DNA from: Lepas anatifera
Taxonomy: Eukaryota > Arthropoda > Thecostraca > Lepadidae
Direction: 5' to 3'
NCBI GenBank assembly: GCA_034440635.1
Contig: JAOTON010002231.1
Coordinates: 310,001 to 374,000, forward strand
Length of the DNA stretch: 64,000 bases
The translations under genes and the position numbers were made by a program. This document shows positions 12,304 to 24,897 of this stretch, one piece after another. The first letter of the stretch is position 1, and each line of letters starts with the position of its first letter. The notes under the pieces were generated by a model. That model was not told the DNA's origin and searched no databases. It saw nothing but the letters and a program-made list of their open reading frames with translations.

Positions 12304-13019
12304 GTGAGCGGCGCTCGGCCAGGTGCGCGGCTTTGAAGCGGCGATATTTCTTGAAGCATTTGAAAAAAGAGGTTTAAAAACCATTTGAAGTCATCTGCCT
12401 GTAGATAGACACAATAGTGCTTGTTTCTGTTGCGCGGGATGGAATACCAAATTCGTCACTTCTCTCACGCTCAGAAAAATTGTCTTCTGCTTACACGCAT
12501 ATGTGACGTTAAAAAGAAAAATATTGATAAGCTTCGGAGTGCTGAGGCAAGGAGCATGGTAATAAGTGACAAGGCGCATACTGGCCCTATTCCTTGAATC
12601 TTGGATTTAAAATGATCTGGAAGTGTTTTATTATAGATCTATTTAACATCCAAGCTTCGAGGAGACAGGCCAGTATACACTTTGTCAAGTTAAAGAGAAA
12701 ACATCGTTCCTGCAAACACCTTCAATAACAGTCATGCAGTTTCTTCAAGGACGCATTTATGATTGGTACTTGCATTGGCCATTCCTTTAGTCTTACTTGG
12801 AATAGTTGAAGGATTAAATAATCGTGACCAACGGGCCTCCAGACAGCAGCGTAAAATAAGGGTAGCTGTACGGCGTACTAGAAGATGTTAAAACCTCATT
12901 CTGCCTGATGGATTACAAAAGTAGAGAGTGAAAACAAAGACACACGCGGGGAGGCAGGGTAGGTGTCCACTCCCGCCTGATCGAGTAGCGGTGCTTTTGC
13001 GCTGTGCCTCTGGCCACCC
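12304..13019. other. No gene recognised
   Basis: AT-rich single-copy-looking sequence with nothing I can name. Confidence 0.35.
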
Positions 13020-13860
13020 TTAACACGCGCATTGACGGGGGTCTGAGCCACCTTTGCTTTGACGGCGGGTACCCGCCCCCCTAAGATCTCGAGAACCACG
13101 GTAGGTAGCGAAAAACGGTACGCGGCGTTGGGTAGCCCATCCACTTCTCCATCGAAAATATTTGAACCATTTTTTGTCAGGTCACATTTAAGGTCACGAG
13201 AGGTCAAAACATGCCGTCATAGGGATAACATGTAAATTAAGTTTTCCGGTCATTACATCTGAACAAGTAAAGATAGAGCAAAACGACTTAAACTATATGA
13301 ATCCTCGCAGAAAGCCGAATCAAATAATATGTAATTTGACCTTGCTGGGTTAAATCAAGGATTTGACCTGACCTGAGGTAAGGTCAGGGTCAAATTATAT
13401 AAAATGCATGTGATTAGAACTGCCAAGCCAAGGTGAGTCTAATGTAGCTAAAATAAACGTTCCATCACCATCCGTTACTAAGTTATTCAGTAAAAACAAT
13501 TTTTCCCATGTAGTTTCAATGGAGAGGTCATGCATCGTACCTGACCTTAGGCCATCGATATCAAAAATACCGGAATATATCTTAGAAAACTCGGTGGACC
13601 CATTATGTGATATGAGTTTCAATCGGATACGTTCACCCTGCTCCGACTTATGCTATCTTAAACCTTTTTTGAGGTCAGGTCACTTGACCTGTACTGGTGA
13701 CTTGACCTGAAATGACCTAACCTTAAAATTTTCAGAGAAGTTGTAAAAATGATGAGGAAAAAGGGATGCCAAGTACGGTGGCGCTACGCGTCGCCGTTTT
13801 TCTGCTATCTCCGAAAAACCCGAGGGGGCGGGTATCCACCCCCGTCAATGCGCGTGTTAA
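13020..13860 (+). mobile_element. TTAA-family element, type A (841 bp)
   Basis: TTAA sites at 13020-13023 and 13857-13860 bound a perfect terminal inverted repeat of 22 bp beginning TTAACACGCGCATTGACG. Inside each terminus follow a GC-rich block with GGGTACCCGCC or its variant and a run including AGATCTCGAGAACC or CTATCTCCGAAAAACC. The body is collinear with the copy at 23059-23905. It carries many AGGTCA/TGACCT half-sites and no meaningful reading frame. It is a MITE-like, non-autonomous element. Confidence 0.9.
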
Positions 13861-14650
13861 AATATTTTCATCCATCCATTCGTTCACTCAAAGACTCTGA
13901 AATCTTGAAAAAACAGCACGATCCGCTCCTTCTAAACATCATATATGCTGGATTCTGGATGCTGCGTAACTTTCCACCACACATGCCACCTCGGTCAGCT
14001 CACATGCGTTATCTCTCTTCGCGGAGCGCTGCCGACGCGCGAACACTGTGATCCAAGGGCCTTCTGTCAGACCTCCCGACCAATGAATGCCTTCTTATCT
14101 TTCTTTGGTTTCAACATATTTATAGATTCTTTTAGCGAACTTAAAGCCCATGTTGTTGCATACGTTTGCTCACCTCATGCACCTGCTACCAATTAGTGTT
14201 ATCACTGCTTAAGTTGATTTTAGAACATACATTTTCCTTATATTTTCCTGTTTTATCAGAATCATGTTTGGACACTCCAAGTGAAACATTCTAACGTAGG
14301 GTGATGAATTGTGCTGTCTTAATGGCAGTCACATGTCATTTATTTGGGTCATGTTGTATAGATTTTTGGCGTCTTACTTCGCCTGTAAGTAGAGATACGT
14401 CTGTTGGTGATCTGAATAAATAGATCAACACATAAAAAATAGTACATCAAATTTAAGATCCACCGTAGGTGGTGTTCCACCTGACAAGTCTTTTTCTTAA
14501 GTGTAAACACTCTGGATATAGGCTCGGATAATGGAGGAGGGCACGAAATCGAGGCGCTTAAAGGTAAAAGACGGGCAGCCACAAGATGTGCATAAGTAGT
14601 GGCATGCTCCCTCCTCTGCGATTCAGCGCCCCGCTCACCGATAATCACTG
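13861..14650. other. No gene recognised
   Basis: AT-rich sequence without a supported feature. Confidence 0.35.
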
Positions 14651-14830
14651 CGCCAGTAGGTGATTGATGGATTGATTATTTTGGCTTCACGACGCGCCAG
14701 CCTTCGGGGTGATATAGCGCCCGCTCTGCCAACAAATGTCGCCCCTCTTGCCTAACTGGTAGCTTTTGTCCTAGTGCTCCTCCCTACCGCGCCCGTTCTT
14801 AATCGAAAGTTCAGGGTGAGAACTCAACAA
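14651..14830 (-). mobile_element. SINE fragment sharing the GGCGCGTCG tail
   Basis: On the minus strand the 3' part reads GGCTGGCGCGTCGTGAAGCC and then an A/T-rich tail with repeated aatcaatc. The GGCGCGTCG motif is the same as in the SINE at 2698-2880, which implies that both use a related 3' end for mobilisation. The tRNA-like head is not obvious, so the 5' limit is approximate and the copy may be 5' truncated or diverged. Confidence 0.5.
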
Positions 14831-16459
14831 TAAAACGATATTGTGTTCTCAGTCACGTGAAACAGTGAAACTTACAAATACGACTACGAAATTTTATATC
14901 TTTTTACATGAATGATATGGTGGCCGAAAGTTGGAGGACATTCCTTAGTATATCGATGGGTTCAGTCTTCGAAGTCACAAATCAACCATAATTTTTATTA
15001 ACTACATTTGCTATTCGATTAAAATATACCTGGAGTAGCTCAATTCAATTGGAAAGTCTACTGAGAAGAAGAATATTTTCAAAGAGGAACATGTAGCGTA
15101 GTACCTACCCACTGATCTCAAAACCTTCCGGCTGAGGCTGAAAAAACAAAATCTGGGAAACATTTCACCTGGAGAAAACTGACCCAGTGTGGAGAAATCT
15201 GAGGCAAGATGATTACGTTTCGATTATTCAAGTAGGCATTGTTTACCTTCGACTAGCTCCATTGGTCAACTGCGGTGTCTCTCATCTGCCCGGAGCCATT
15301 TGTCGTCTCACAATGACATGTTTACACATTCAGACAATAACCGATGCAATCACACTTCAGCTGTTGTATCGTTCCGTCGACGCATTATAAAGCAGGCGGT
15401 TATGTATTGTTTGTGATCAATCCTCACTTTTGACTGCTTTCCACGTCTCCTGCCGAGGAGATAATAGCCATGTGTGATTACACCAAGGTCGTGGCAACAC
15501 TCACGTACAAAATTCGAGGAATGATTAATCGAACTACTGGTCCTACCATTTATGATTATTTTGACGATGAACATTCGATTCCATGTGTGTGAAAATCAAA
15601 CCTTCTGTGGTGCATGATGGTAACGCAAGCAGTCCAATATCAACTTGTTACGTATTTAAAAATGTGTTTTGTTCTAGACCGTTCTAAATATGTTTAAAAC
15701 CACCTGCTCATTTTGCGAATAACGCATAGTGTAGTAACGTTATGTATATCTGATTTTTCTGCCAACACATTGCTTGCAGTCATAATTTTTGGTGATGCCT
15801 CTCAAATATTTGTGTGCCAATGCAGAACAGCAATTTTGAGAAAAGTAGGTTTCGCTTGATAGGGAAGCCTACATTTCAAGCTGTTTTTTATCGCTGGTCT
15901 TCAAATAGTATTTCGTGTTTGGTATTTTGCACCATTGGGGCCATTTTCTCTTGAATATTACTCATTGCGACACATTAACTTCATCAATACCTCTGAAATA
16001 TCTAATGCCATACCAGCAAATCACAGTAAAGCTGCTGGGCACAAAACCACAGCAATGCAAGGACGCTGTCTTTTAGGCCGCACCATGACGAGCAACACTA
16101 GTTTTCTGGGGTTTCTCTGTGGAAATATCTTAATCAAGCCTGTGCCCGAATACAGGACAGCTTCAGCCGTCGGTGCCTTCTTTCATTAGCAGATGATGCG
16201 GCAGTGGTCCGGGCTGGAGGAGGGAGCGCTACTGCTGAAAGCTGGAGGCGGTGGATGTCAGATAGCTCGGCGATTCCATACAGGAACGCGGATCTAATTA
16301 CCAGGTGGTGGCATAACTAACTGCGGCTTTGAAAAAAGTATTAAGATTTCAGGTTAATATGTAAATGTGCGTTTCCATCTTGAACCTCAAGCCTGCTCAC
16401 ATTTTTCTGTCGTGTCATCTTAATTCTTTCACTGCAACTCATGTGGTTATTCTATTTGC
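14831..16459. other. No gene recognised
   Basis: AT-rich stretch. Short open frames only; nothing recognisable. Confidence 0.35.
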
Positions 16460-17661
16460 TTAACACGCGCAGTGGAGAGGGATCTGGCGTCAACGCGCGG
16501 TGGAAGGGGGTCCTAAAATGCTCCCTTGGGTCTCGGAAACAAAGAGGGCTAGAAAAATGCCCATTAGGAGGGGGTGATGGTGATTTACCTAATGGGAAAT
16601 TTCCTTTACCCAGTTCAATATCTTCACGGTCAAGCGAGGTTGTAAATGCCAAATCTTGGCCGTGCTGGATGCCTATTGAGAAATACCGTGATTATGCGGA
16701 ATAGGCCAGAAATAAACCAGACGCAGACTAAGGTCACAGCAGAAAGGTCCCACACAATGTTCTCTGAAACTTTGAGGTCAAGGCCATTTAAGGCCAATGA
16801 CTTATGACATACAAATATGACATATTCCTAATAATGTACAATATAACTAGCACTATAGAAGTCTTTGTGCGGTAAATGGGGTTTGACCTTAAAAAAATGA
16901 ATTTGATCTTGACCTGTGACCTTGACTTTGACCTTGAGTAGAACTAACTAGGAAGTCATAGCATGACATATGTCATACTGAATAATGCCATCTGAGAGGA
17001 ATACTGGGGTCAATAACCTTGACCGGGATATGGGTGGCTTAGTGGATAACACCTTTGTCTTCTAAGCCACCGGTCCCGGGTTCAAGTCCAGGCGGAGCCT
17101 CAGAATAAGTTGATCTGATCTCCCAATTCCCCCCCAACAGGGTGAGAGTTGGCGACACCGTATGACCTTAACAGTTGGTGCATCGTTAAACCCCAACAAC
17201 TATTATACCTGCTTCCATAGCATTCTGGTTATCATCATCAAAGCGACGACATTGGAAAAACCACTGCGATTAAGTGGAAATGCTGGATAAATACAAAAAC
17301 ACAAATATTATTATTACTAATAACCTTGACTTGTGACCTTTGACCTTGGCCATCATGTGGGCTGACTATGACATTAAACCTGATTATATGACATTATGAT
17401 ACCACCACTCGGTCTACAGTGCAGGCGAACCGGTGCGATCGCGCGATTGCAAAGGTCTCAAAATACAGGTATGATTTTGAAAGCCTATAAGTAAAAAAAT
17501 ATAGACTGATTTGCAAAATAACTTCACCAATCGACGTGCTCACAAATTCTCTCCAATGTGGCCAAGGGATTATCTATATTTTCCTGGCGGCGATCGGTTC
17601 TCCGGCCAACTGGAAAAAAATAGGCGGGGGCACTTTAGAACCCCTCCACTGCGCGTGATAA
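16460..17661 (+). mobile_element. TTAA-family element, type C, interrupted by a SINE
   Basis: The left end at 16460 reads TTAACACGCGCAGTGGAGAG; the right end near 17644-17661 reads CCCCTCCACTGCGCGTGATA, so the terminal TTAA there has decayed to ATAA. Removing the nested SINE (17024-17318 plus one target duplication) leaves about 900 bp, matching the 925-bp copy at 8530 in opposite orientation. The shared stretches include the AAGCCTATAAGT and CACCAATCGACG blocks near 17485 and 17525. AGGTCA-type half-sites are present but diverged. Confidence 0.75.
17024..17318 (+). mobile_element. tRNA-derived SINE with 12-bp target duplication
   Basis: The unit starts with a tRNA-like head: GGGTGGCTTAGTGGATAACA (A box) and, about 35 bases on, CCCGGGTTCAAGTCC (B box). 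A body follows, then a 3' region with GTTGGTGCATCGTTAAACCC and an A/T-rich (ATT)n tail. The perfect direct repeat AATAACCTTGAC flanks it at 17012-17023 and 17319-17330. The anticodon-stem arms do not pair, so it is a SINE and not a tRNA gene. It is nested in a TTAA element and therefore younger than that element. Confidence 0.85.
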
Positions 17662-19002
17662 TAGTATTACGATAGCTGACAAAGGCCAGAAACGCTTTTT
17701 TGTAATCACTCTCCCTCAGTTCGTATTCTTGTGTCTACTACGATATAAAAAAATCATTTATTGCTCCGTTAGTTTTAGATAAGCTTGTAAATAGTTTGTT
17801 GTTGTAGTCAGGGCTCGAGATCTCGTCTCGACGCAAGGAGGCTCTTGATGGGTTAAAACTGACAACGGTGATAAAAATATCATTAATAACCTATGGGAGA
17901 CCTAAGAACACAATTTCTAGCAGCTATAAACCCCTTAACCCCTAGGATCTCTTTCATGCTTGTGGCACATAATAGTGAAATGGGCCAGAAAAATATAGAA
18001 CAAGTCTCATCGAATTCAATGATGCATGTGCCACTGTAAGCACATAAGCGCCAATCGTAATTAGCGTTGCAAATATAAAATCTTGGGAAAGAATCTCTGT
18101 ATTAGCCGGTTCTAACATTATCAATTTCGAAGGCATATCCCCGCTAAGGCTCGAAAGTCAAATGACGGTTTACAATATATGCATGGAATGGTCTTCTTCC
18201 ATGATTAAAGGTGCTGAACTCTCCGTACAGCGGGTAGAAGCAATGTAGTGCGATGTCAGGCCTTCTGACAAGTCTGATTAATTGTTAGAAAAAAAAACAG
18301 AAAAGCAATATCCTCATCAAACTGAAAGGACGCACATTCTGAACTTCAGCCCATATGACATACGGTAGGTAGGAAATATAATGCACGAGCGATCTCTGGA
18401 TTCTAAAAACCAATATTGCGAAACACCATTTTCAATTTATCTTTCCTAGAGGAACGTTGTTTGCTATGTCTCTTTAGTTTCTGTTCATTATTTCGTTCCA
18501 ATGATTTGTGGCTAAGTTCAGGGTAACTGTTAGCTAGGAAGGGACTGGATCGCATCCCTTAAAATACGCATTACCACAAGAAGTGCTAAATTCAATAAAA
18601 ATGAAGTGTTCTAATCAAATACAAATAAATCCGAACCTAAACACTGACTGGCAGTCTGCACAGGTAAGCAAAAGAAGAACCCTTTGTGGCCATTGACGTC
18701 AGGACTATCAAGCACAGAACTATAAAATACTCCTGCTGTATATTTATAGGTGTTAGCATAGGTTAACAAAACAATTCACCCATGGAGTTTTCATTAAAAA
18801 CACAACATGTACCAAATGTAACAGATTATCATTGTGATTGCGAGAGAGTCGTACATAAAATAAACTGAGTGATCTTGACTGGGAAATATGTGACAATGAA
18901 TGAATAAACATCTACAAACGTAGGACCGAGAAGAGATGAATGTCGTTCTAGTGATTACTGATGAAACATGCCTGAATGCTCAGAAATCGTAACTTCTATT
19001 TC
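17662..19002. other. No gene recognised
   Basis: AT-rich sequence between two type C elements; no supported feature. Confidence 0.35.
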
Positions 19003-19911
19003 CTAACACCCGCACTGAAGAGGGGTCTGGCACTGAAGCGCACTGGAAAGGGGGAGGGTGGTAAGCGTCTCCCTGAGATCTCTAAAGCCAAGAGTTTTAG
19101 AAAACCCATTGGTATGTGGGAATTATGATAATCTACATTGTAGATAACTGTTCATTGAACTAGGTCAATATTTTCAAAGTTAAATGAGGTTATAAAGGTC
19201 ACATTCCGGCCGTGTTGGGGACGTTTTTGGAAATGCCATCAATATGCGGGAAAGAGTCGGGAATATCCTAAAGGCGGACCAACGTCTAATAGGGAAGGCC
19301 CAAAAAACTCCTGAAATTTTAGGACCAATGACATTCAAGGTTCATGACCTATGATGTCACAATGTGATATTTTCCCAATAATGTTCACTATAACTAGCAC
19401 TATAGCAGACGTTGTGCTTGTGTGATAAATGAAGATTGATCTTGATCCATGATCTTTGACCTTTACATTGAGTTACCTTATTTATGACGTCACAACATGA
19501 TTTAGGCCATACTGGGTAACACCATTCACCATTTGACCACAAGCACTGGGTCCAATGACCTTGAAATTGCCGGTATGACCTTGACCTGTGACCTTTGATA
19601 TTGACCATAATGTGAGGTGACCTTGACATCCGGATCGATTGATTTTGATTGATTGAATTTGATTTTTGAATTGAATTCATTGAATTGAATTGAATTGAAT
19701 CAATGAATTTTATTCATTCCTTCATTGAATTTAATTGATTCGATTGATTTAAATTTTCAACAAATTGATCGATTTTCAATTTTTCGCCAATGGACGTGGC
19801 ATTGAATTCTCTCAAATGTGGCAGAGTAATGTTTTTCGGCTAGGATCACTTCTCCGGCCACCTCGGAAAAAAGGTTTCAGAGGGGGGGGGCTCCGACGCC
19901 CCCATTCAGTG
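19003..19911 (+). mobile_element. TTAA-family element, type C, degraded ends
   Basis: The left end reads CTAACACCCGCACTGAAGAG and the right end near 19895-19911 CGCCCCCATTCAGTG, so both TTAA sites have decayed. Internal blocks match 16460-17661 in the same order, including the aatgacc/tgaccttgacc stretch and the CCAATGGACGTG...TCTCCGGCCACCTCGG end block. A low-complexity insertion or expansion of GATT/GAATT occupies 19637-19765. Confidence 0.65.
19637..19765. repeat. Low-complexity (GATT/GAATT)n tract
   Basis: Irregular short tandem copies of GATT, GAATT and TTGAATTGAA, located inside a type C element where other copies have no such tract. Confidence 0.85.
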
Positions 19912-20274
19912 AAAGCATTGCAGATATCCCCCAAAAAATATATCACGGGATGCTGGCTCGTGCCGGTGTGAAGTTCTGGTACATATCTCCATGTTTTTTT
20001 ATCTGGCTTTTTTATGACTGCAAGAACCAGAATAGGCCTGTCTACTTTCTACCTGCTATATTTTTGGATGCCTTCTTGATGTTGGCTTAATTAAATTAAA
20101 GCTTGACAAAACCATGGCTTACAGCAAGGATTATTTTCTGTTTCGACCTGTAAGTTTTGTTTTTTCTGCTAGAAATTTCATCGTTCTGAACAACATATAG
20201 AAAATGGAGATTGCTGGATTTTGTCGGCATTCCTTTGTATTGCCTTTGAAGTTGTAACTACCACTCTTTTCCAG

Positions 20275-20439
20275 ACACTGGACGGTCGTGCCATAACACG
20301 CACCAACATCTGCTCCGCTCCGCTGTACCCGCCGTGTGAGGTGTTCGTCAACCACCCCAACTACCAGCCGCCTCCAGAGCTGGCTCAGAACTACGGCAGC
20401 ACCAACGCCTACCGCCCTCCGGAGGAGCTCGTACAATGT
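20275..20439 (+). CDS. Unknown protein, internal exon 1 of 5 recognised
   Basis: The exon follows CTCTTTTCCAG and ends in TGT|GTAAGA, in phase 0 at both sides (55 codons). Its product starts TLDGRAITRT and is rich in proline, tyrosine and asparagine, with PLYPPCEVFVNHPNYQPPPE and YGSTNAYRPPEE. GC at third positions is clearly higher than in flanking sequence, as in the other four exons. I do not recognise the family. The Tyr/Pro/Asn-rich, low-hydrophobicity make-up suggests an extended structural or scaffolding protein rather than an enzyme. The preceding exon must end in phase 0 and was not found; the donor at 12303 is one candidate. Confidence 0.65.
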
Positions 20440-21068
20440 GTAAGACAGCGTTACATGCCTGCACCATTTGCACGCGATTTGACGGACGCTATCATTTGAA
20501 AGGGACGGAGCTCCGCCCCAAATTTGTCTATCTTGATCGGTTTTTATTTTTGTCAATTTAAATACCGAATTGATGATAGGGCCTGAAAATAGATTAATTT
20601 ACCAGGACCAACATCGACTAGGATAGTTTTTCTATATTAATGTGACCTGAAAGGTCACATAAGGTACCAATTCGATATGTGATGATTGTTTTGTAATTCT
20701 GCCATGCCAAATGCCATACAAATTATCAGCTTGGATTTTTTATAATTTGGCAGACAATTACTCTATTGTATTTGGTCTATCCGCCCTAAAATCAAGGATG
20801 TTAAAGAAGCCCCCGGGTCAGCTCAAATCCGGACGAAAATATTAATATCAAACCAGCACATAGATAAAAACAAATACCCTGGCACCCCTTCTTATACCTT
20901 GGCTATGCATTCTGCTTCACCCTTAAAAGGCACATTTTTCATTTTCAAACATCAGTGCTGTGCAGCAAATTTGGGACAACACCCCTGTCCCAGACTGATC
21001 CAGGGAGCAAAGAGGGAACTAACTGGCCCCTGCCCCTTCGACCCTCGGTGTTCCCTATAATGGTCGCT

Positions 21069-21893
21069 TTAACCTCCCGGGGTCGTGCCCCTAGGTTTTC
21101 CGGATAGCAGAAAACGACGGGTGAGCACCGCGGTTGAGGACTCACTTACTGATATTTTCCCATCATCCCTGAAATTTTTACACCGGTCACCAGGTGGTCA
21201 CCAGACGAGGTCACCAGGTCACCCACTTCACTTTAGAGTCTGTAGAGCTACATTTAAGTTGATCGATTTGAAACTTCCTACACTTTTGCCCTCCGGGTCT
21301 CATGGTGTATATCCGGATTTTTCGATTTCGTGTCTGAGGTGGTCCGAGGCGACCTCTCCATTGAAAGCATGGGGAAAGCTGTTTCATGATATAAAGTCCT
21401 AATGATTGCAATACTGCCTGTCGAAGCGTTTTTGGACACCTTACGGATCCCGGGGTCTTTTGCCTTTGACTTTTAGGCCATCGGTAGAGGTCAAAACAGT
21501 ATTTTGACAATAACTTTGACCTATTAGCTGGCAACACCATGTGTTTGTTTGTACTGGCTTTTTTGATATACGAAGGTCACTTTGTGACCTTCGTGACCTC
21601 AGTATATTAGGTCACGAGGTGGCCTCTGGAGGTCACTGGGGGAGGTCTTTCGTGCACATGGGAAAAGTACTGGCAATTTTTCAATGAACTTTACAGGCCT
21701 CATGTCTAATGTAGGTTTGACCAGTTTGCTTAACCATTGATATTTGACTGAAAATAGCCGATCTGGACCTTTTGACCTCTGGAGGTCAACCATTGACCTG
21801 AGCACTAAAATGGTATTTTTCTATTGCGGCTTTTTTGCTTTGATTTGGCAGCCCTTTTTGGTTGGAGGGCCTTGGTCGGGGGGGTGGGGTTAA
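21069..21893 (-). mobile_element. TTAA-family element, type B (825 bp), intronic
   Basis: TTAA at 21069-21072 and 21890-21893 bound it. It is the reverse complement of the 51554-52576 copy: TTTTCCGGATAGCAGAAAA, GCACCGCGGTTGAGGACTC and CATCATCCCTGAAATTTTTA all recur in order. The right end is diverged and shortened. It lies in the intron between the first two recognised exons of the plus-strand gene. It holds several AGGTCA/TGACCT pairs. Confidence 0.75.
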
Positions 21894-22220
21894 ATAATGA
21901 AATGTCGCTTCCCACCCCTCCCCCCACAACCATCTCCAGGATGCGAGTGTCGGCTTCCCCAAGATAGGATTTTGCACCCACTCGATAATTTTTTTCCGTC
22001 ATAAAGTGGCGCCCCCTGGTCTGGATGGCACCCCTCACCCGACCATGTCCCTTCCCTATCGACAATCCTGGATTCGCCTATGGCCCAGGTATATTTTCTG
22101 TCATGTCAATCCCACCCTTCAGCATTAGCTCCTTATGCGATCGATATATTTCGAAATTTCCGCTGTCCGTCTGTATCGTGCACGTTCGCGCCGTTCACTG
22201 GCGGCTTCTGCCGTCTTCAG

Positions 22221-22406
22221 AGATGGTGCAGAGGCACTCGGCCAACAGAGCGCTGCCTCCATGGACACTGCGCCCGCCTCGTGCCCGAGCGGCGCGAAAA
22301 ACTGCAGCTCTACCAGAATGCCATCGTGCCCTACCAGGACCTGAGCCTGGAGCCGGACCCCAGGTGTACTCCATGTCTGCCCAAGTCGCAGCCCGTCCAG
22401 TACATG
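22221..22406 (+). CDS. Unknown protein, exon 2 of 5
   Basis: It is preceded by CTTCTGCCGTCTTCAG and followed by ATG|GTGGGT; 62 codons, phase 0 at both ends, matching exon 1. The product is cysteine- and arginine-rich at first (RWCRGTRPTERCLHGHCARL) and then reads REKLQLYQNAIVPYQDLSLE followed by DPRCTPCLPKSQPVQYM. Five cysteines are spread over the exon without a recognisable zinc-binding spacing. The other two frames either stop or give low-quality arginine/alanine-rich sequence. Confidence 0.6.
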
Positions 22407-22632
22407 GTGGGTCACATTCCAGGGAACGGCCTGGCGATAATCATTCACCCACACCCCGGAACTCCATGTTTCAGACCGATGTACGTGCTGTGACAATCGC
22501 TTAATTCGCTGATTACAATGAGCTGTTAAAGATACGACTCGGACACCGATTTTTGATAATGTATGTGAAAGGATGGTTTGCCTGTTAGATCTCCTAAAGC
22601 TCAGATAACTAACAAGCTAGTTTGGCTGTCAG

Positions 22633-22777
22633 ATCCGTGGCTTGGAAAGATACGCCGGCTCCCTTCGGCCGCTGAAGACTAGCCAGGAACCCATCAACAC
22701 CAAAATCTACCAGGAAAGTATGACCATCCGGGACTTCAAGAGCCCTGGCACCGTTGCACCCTGGACCAGAACCAAAG
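22633..22777 (+). CDS. Unknown protein, exon 3 of 5
   Basis: It follows TTTGGCTGTCAG and ends AAAG|GTGCGT; 48 codons plus one base. The product begins IRGLERYAGSLRPLKTSQEP and ends TIRDFKSPGTVAPWTRTK. It joins exon 2 in phase 0 and exon 4 in phase 1 without a shift. Confidence 0.65.
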
Positions 22778-23058
22778 GTGCGTCATTCGTTAATGTTTAC
22801 CTGTCCAGCAGAGACAGAATGCTGGACATGGTCCTACCTTATCGACTGTATTAATTCATGATGCTTCAAATTTCATGTGTTATAAGACATGTATTTAGCA
22901 AAGGGTGACACATTGTTCCTCGTTGCTTGGAATGCCCTGCTGAGGGAGGTGTTCGGACACCCTTCGGGATTTTCCACGACGGCTGAAAAACAGTGACGTG
23001 CTGCGCCATCGTGCATAGCGCACTGTATCCTTAATCCTCCTCAAAGCTTCCCCCAACA

Positions 23059-23905
23059 TTAAACACGCGCATTGACGGGGGTCTGAGCCACCTTCGCATT
23101 GACGGGGGCGGGTACCCGCCCCCTAAGATCTCGAGAACCACGGTAGGTAGCGAAAAATGGTAAACGGCGTTGAGCTGCCCATCCACTTCTCCATCGAAAA
23201 CATTTGAACAATTTTTTTGTCAGGTCACATGTAAGGTCACGAGAGGTCAAAACATGCCGTCATAGGGATAACATGTAAATTCAGTTTTTCGGCCATTACA
23301 TCTGAACAAGTAAAGATAGAGCAAAACGACTTCAGCTGTATGAATCCTCTCAGCAAGCCGAATCGAATGATATATAATTTGACCTTGCTAGGTCAAATCA
23401 AAGATTTGACCTGAACTGGGGTCAGGTCAGGGTTAAATTATATAAAATGCATATCATTAGAACCGCAAAGCCCAGGCAAGTCTAATGCAGCTAAAATAAA
23501 TGTTCTATCACCATTCGTTACTGAGTTATTCCGTAAAAACCATTTTCCCATGTATTTCCAATGGAGAGGTCATACCTCGTACCTGACCTTAGGTCATCGA
23601 TATCATAAATACCGGAACGTATTTTAGAGAACTTGGTAGGGCCATTATGTGATATGAGTTTCAATCGGATAAGTTCACCCTGCTCCGACTTATGCTATCT
23701 TAAACTTCTTTGAGGTCGGGTCACTTGACCTGTACTGGTGACCTGACCTGAGATGACCTAACCTTAAAATTTTCAGAGAAGTTGTAAAAATGATGTGGGA
23801 AAAGCTATGCCAAGTACGGCGGCACTACGCGCCGCCGTTTTTCTGCTATCTCCGAAAAACCCGAGGGGAGGCGGGTACCCGCTCCCCCGTCAATGCGCGT
23901 GTTAA
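23059..23905 (+). mobile_element. TTAA-family element, type A (847 bp), intronic
   Basis: It is the second copy of the 13020 element, in the same orientation and of nearly equal length. TTAA sites lie at 23059-23062 and 23902-23905, and the same terminal repeat is present with one extra A after the left TTAA. It sits in the intron between exons 3 and 4 of the plus-strand gene. Confidence 0.9.
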
Positions 23906-24397
23906 GTCCCTGTCATCTTACGTTAGATCAGCCGCATGCAGTTCAGGTCAAGTTATATTACCTAAAACCGGGAGGTCACGCCAGGCGAAGAATGGTCGGC
24001 CCACGGATCTGGAACTCATATCACGTCATAAGGTCACTCAAGTCTTTCAATTGCTTGAATCTGACGGAAAAGTAAGACATATTTTCAATATTTGCAATAA
24101 CTGTGTTTCAGCGCAAAACCGTGCACCTGGACAACTGCCGTTTCCACGGCAACCTGAAATATTCTAAGATAAAATGTCTATTCAGCTTTCAGTTGAGTTT
24201 TCACAAGTTGTTCTTGTGTTTCGCAAACCCGATTAGTGGTTGCGATTAATGAGCGTTTAAAGGCCCAAGCGGAGAGTATTATGATCAGGCCCACAACCCG
24301 GTGCGAGTTCACAGACTAACCGTGAAGGGCGGGCGAAATCCAAACATTGCAGGAACATAACAATAAATTACTGTGATGATACACAATTCACAATAAT

Positions 24398-24399
24398 AC

Positions 24400-24435
<36 letters not shown>

Positions 24436-24495
24436 ATAATACATAAATACATACATTAATAACAAAAATGATATAATAATAATAATAATGCTAAA
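24398..24495. repeat. (TAA)n microsatellite
   Basis: About a dozen TAA units at 24399-24434, followed by imperfect TAA/ATA repeats. Confidence 0.9.
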
Positions 24496-24897
24496 TGATA
24501 ATAAATAATATTGCTAATGATGCATTGCAAGGTAATAATACAAATGTCTGGGATACATTATTTTGAACCACGTATTCATCATAAAAGGCAAAAATGAATT
24601 ATCCTAAACCCCACAATCTATGCCGATCTTCCAGTTTTCGGAAAAAATACATATTTTCACAATTGTGGGCCCCGTTGCTCTCCCCATCCCCACCAAACCA
24701 TTGGTTTGGATCAAGCGCTGCGTGGTCAGCATATTTTACTTGCCACAACTTCTGTTAAGCCATCCTAATTGTCCTCCAGAAACTGCGCATATCAAACAAC
24801 ATTCACTTGCCTTAATGTATGATCGTGTGCTACAATCCATAAGAATACCAGTCAGCGTCACTTCACGGCTTCGCGCGCCATCTCGTGTCGCCTTCAG

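Noticed and set aside
17024..17110. True tRNA gene
   Set aside because: A and B boxes are good, but the anticodon arm does not pair, and the unit continues into a SINE body with tail and 12-bp target duplication.
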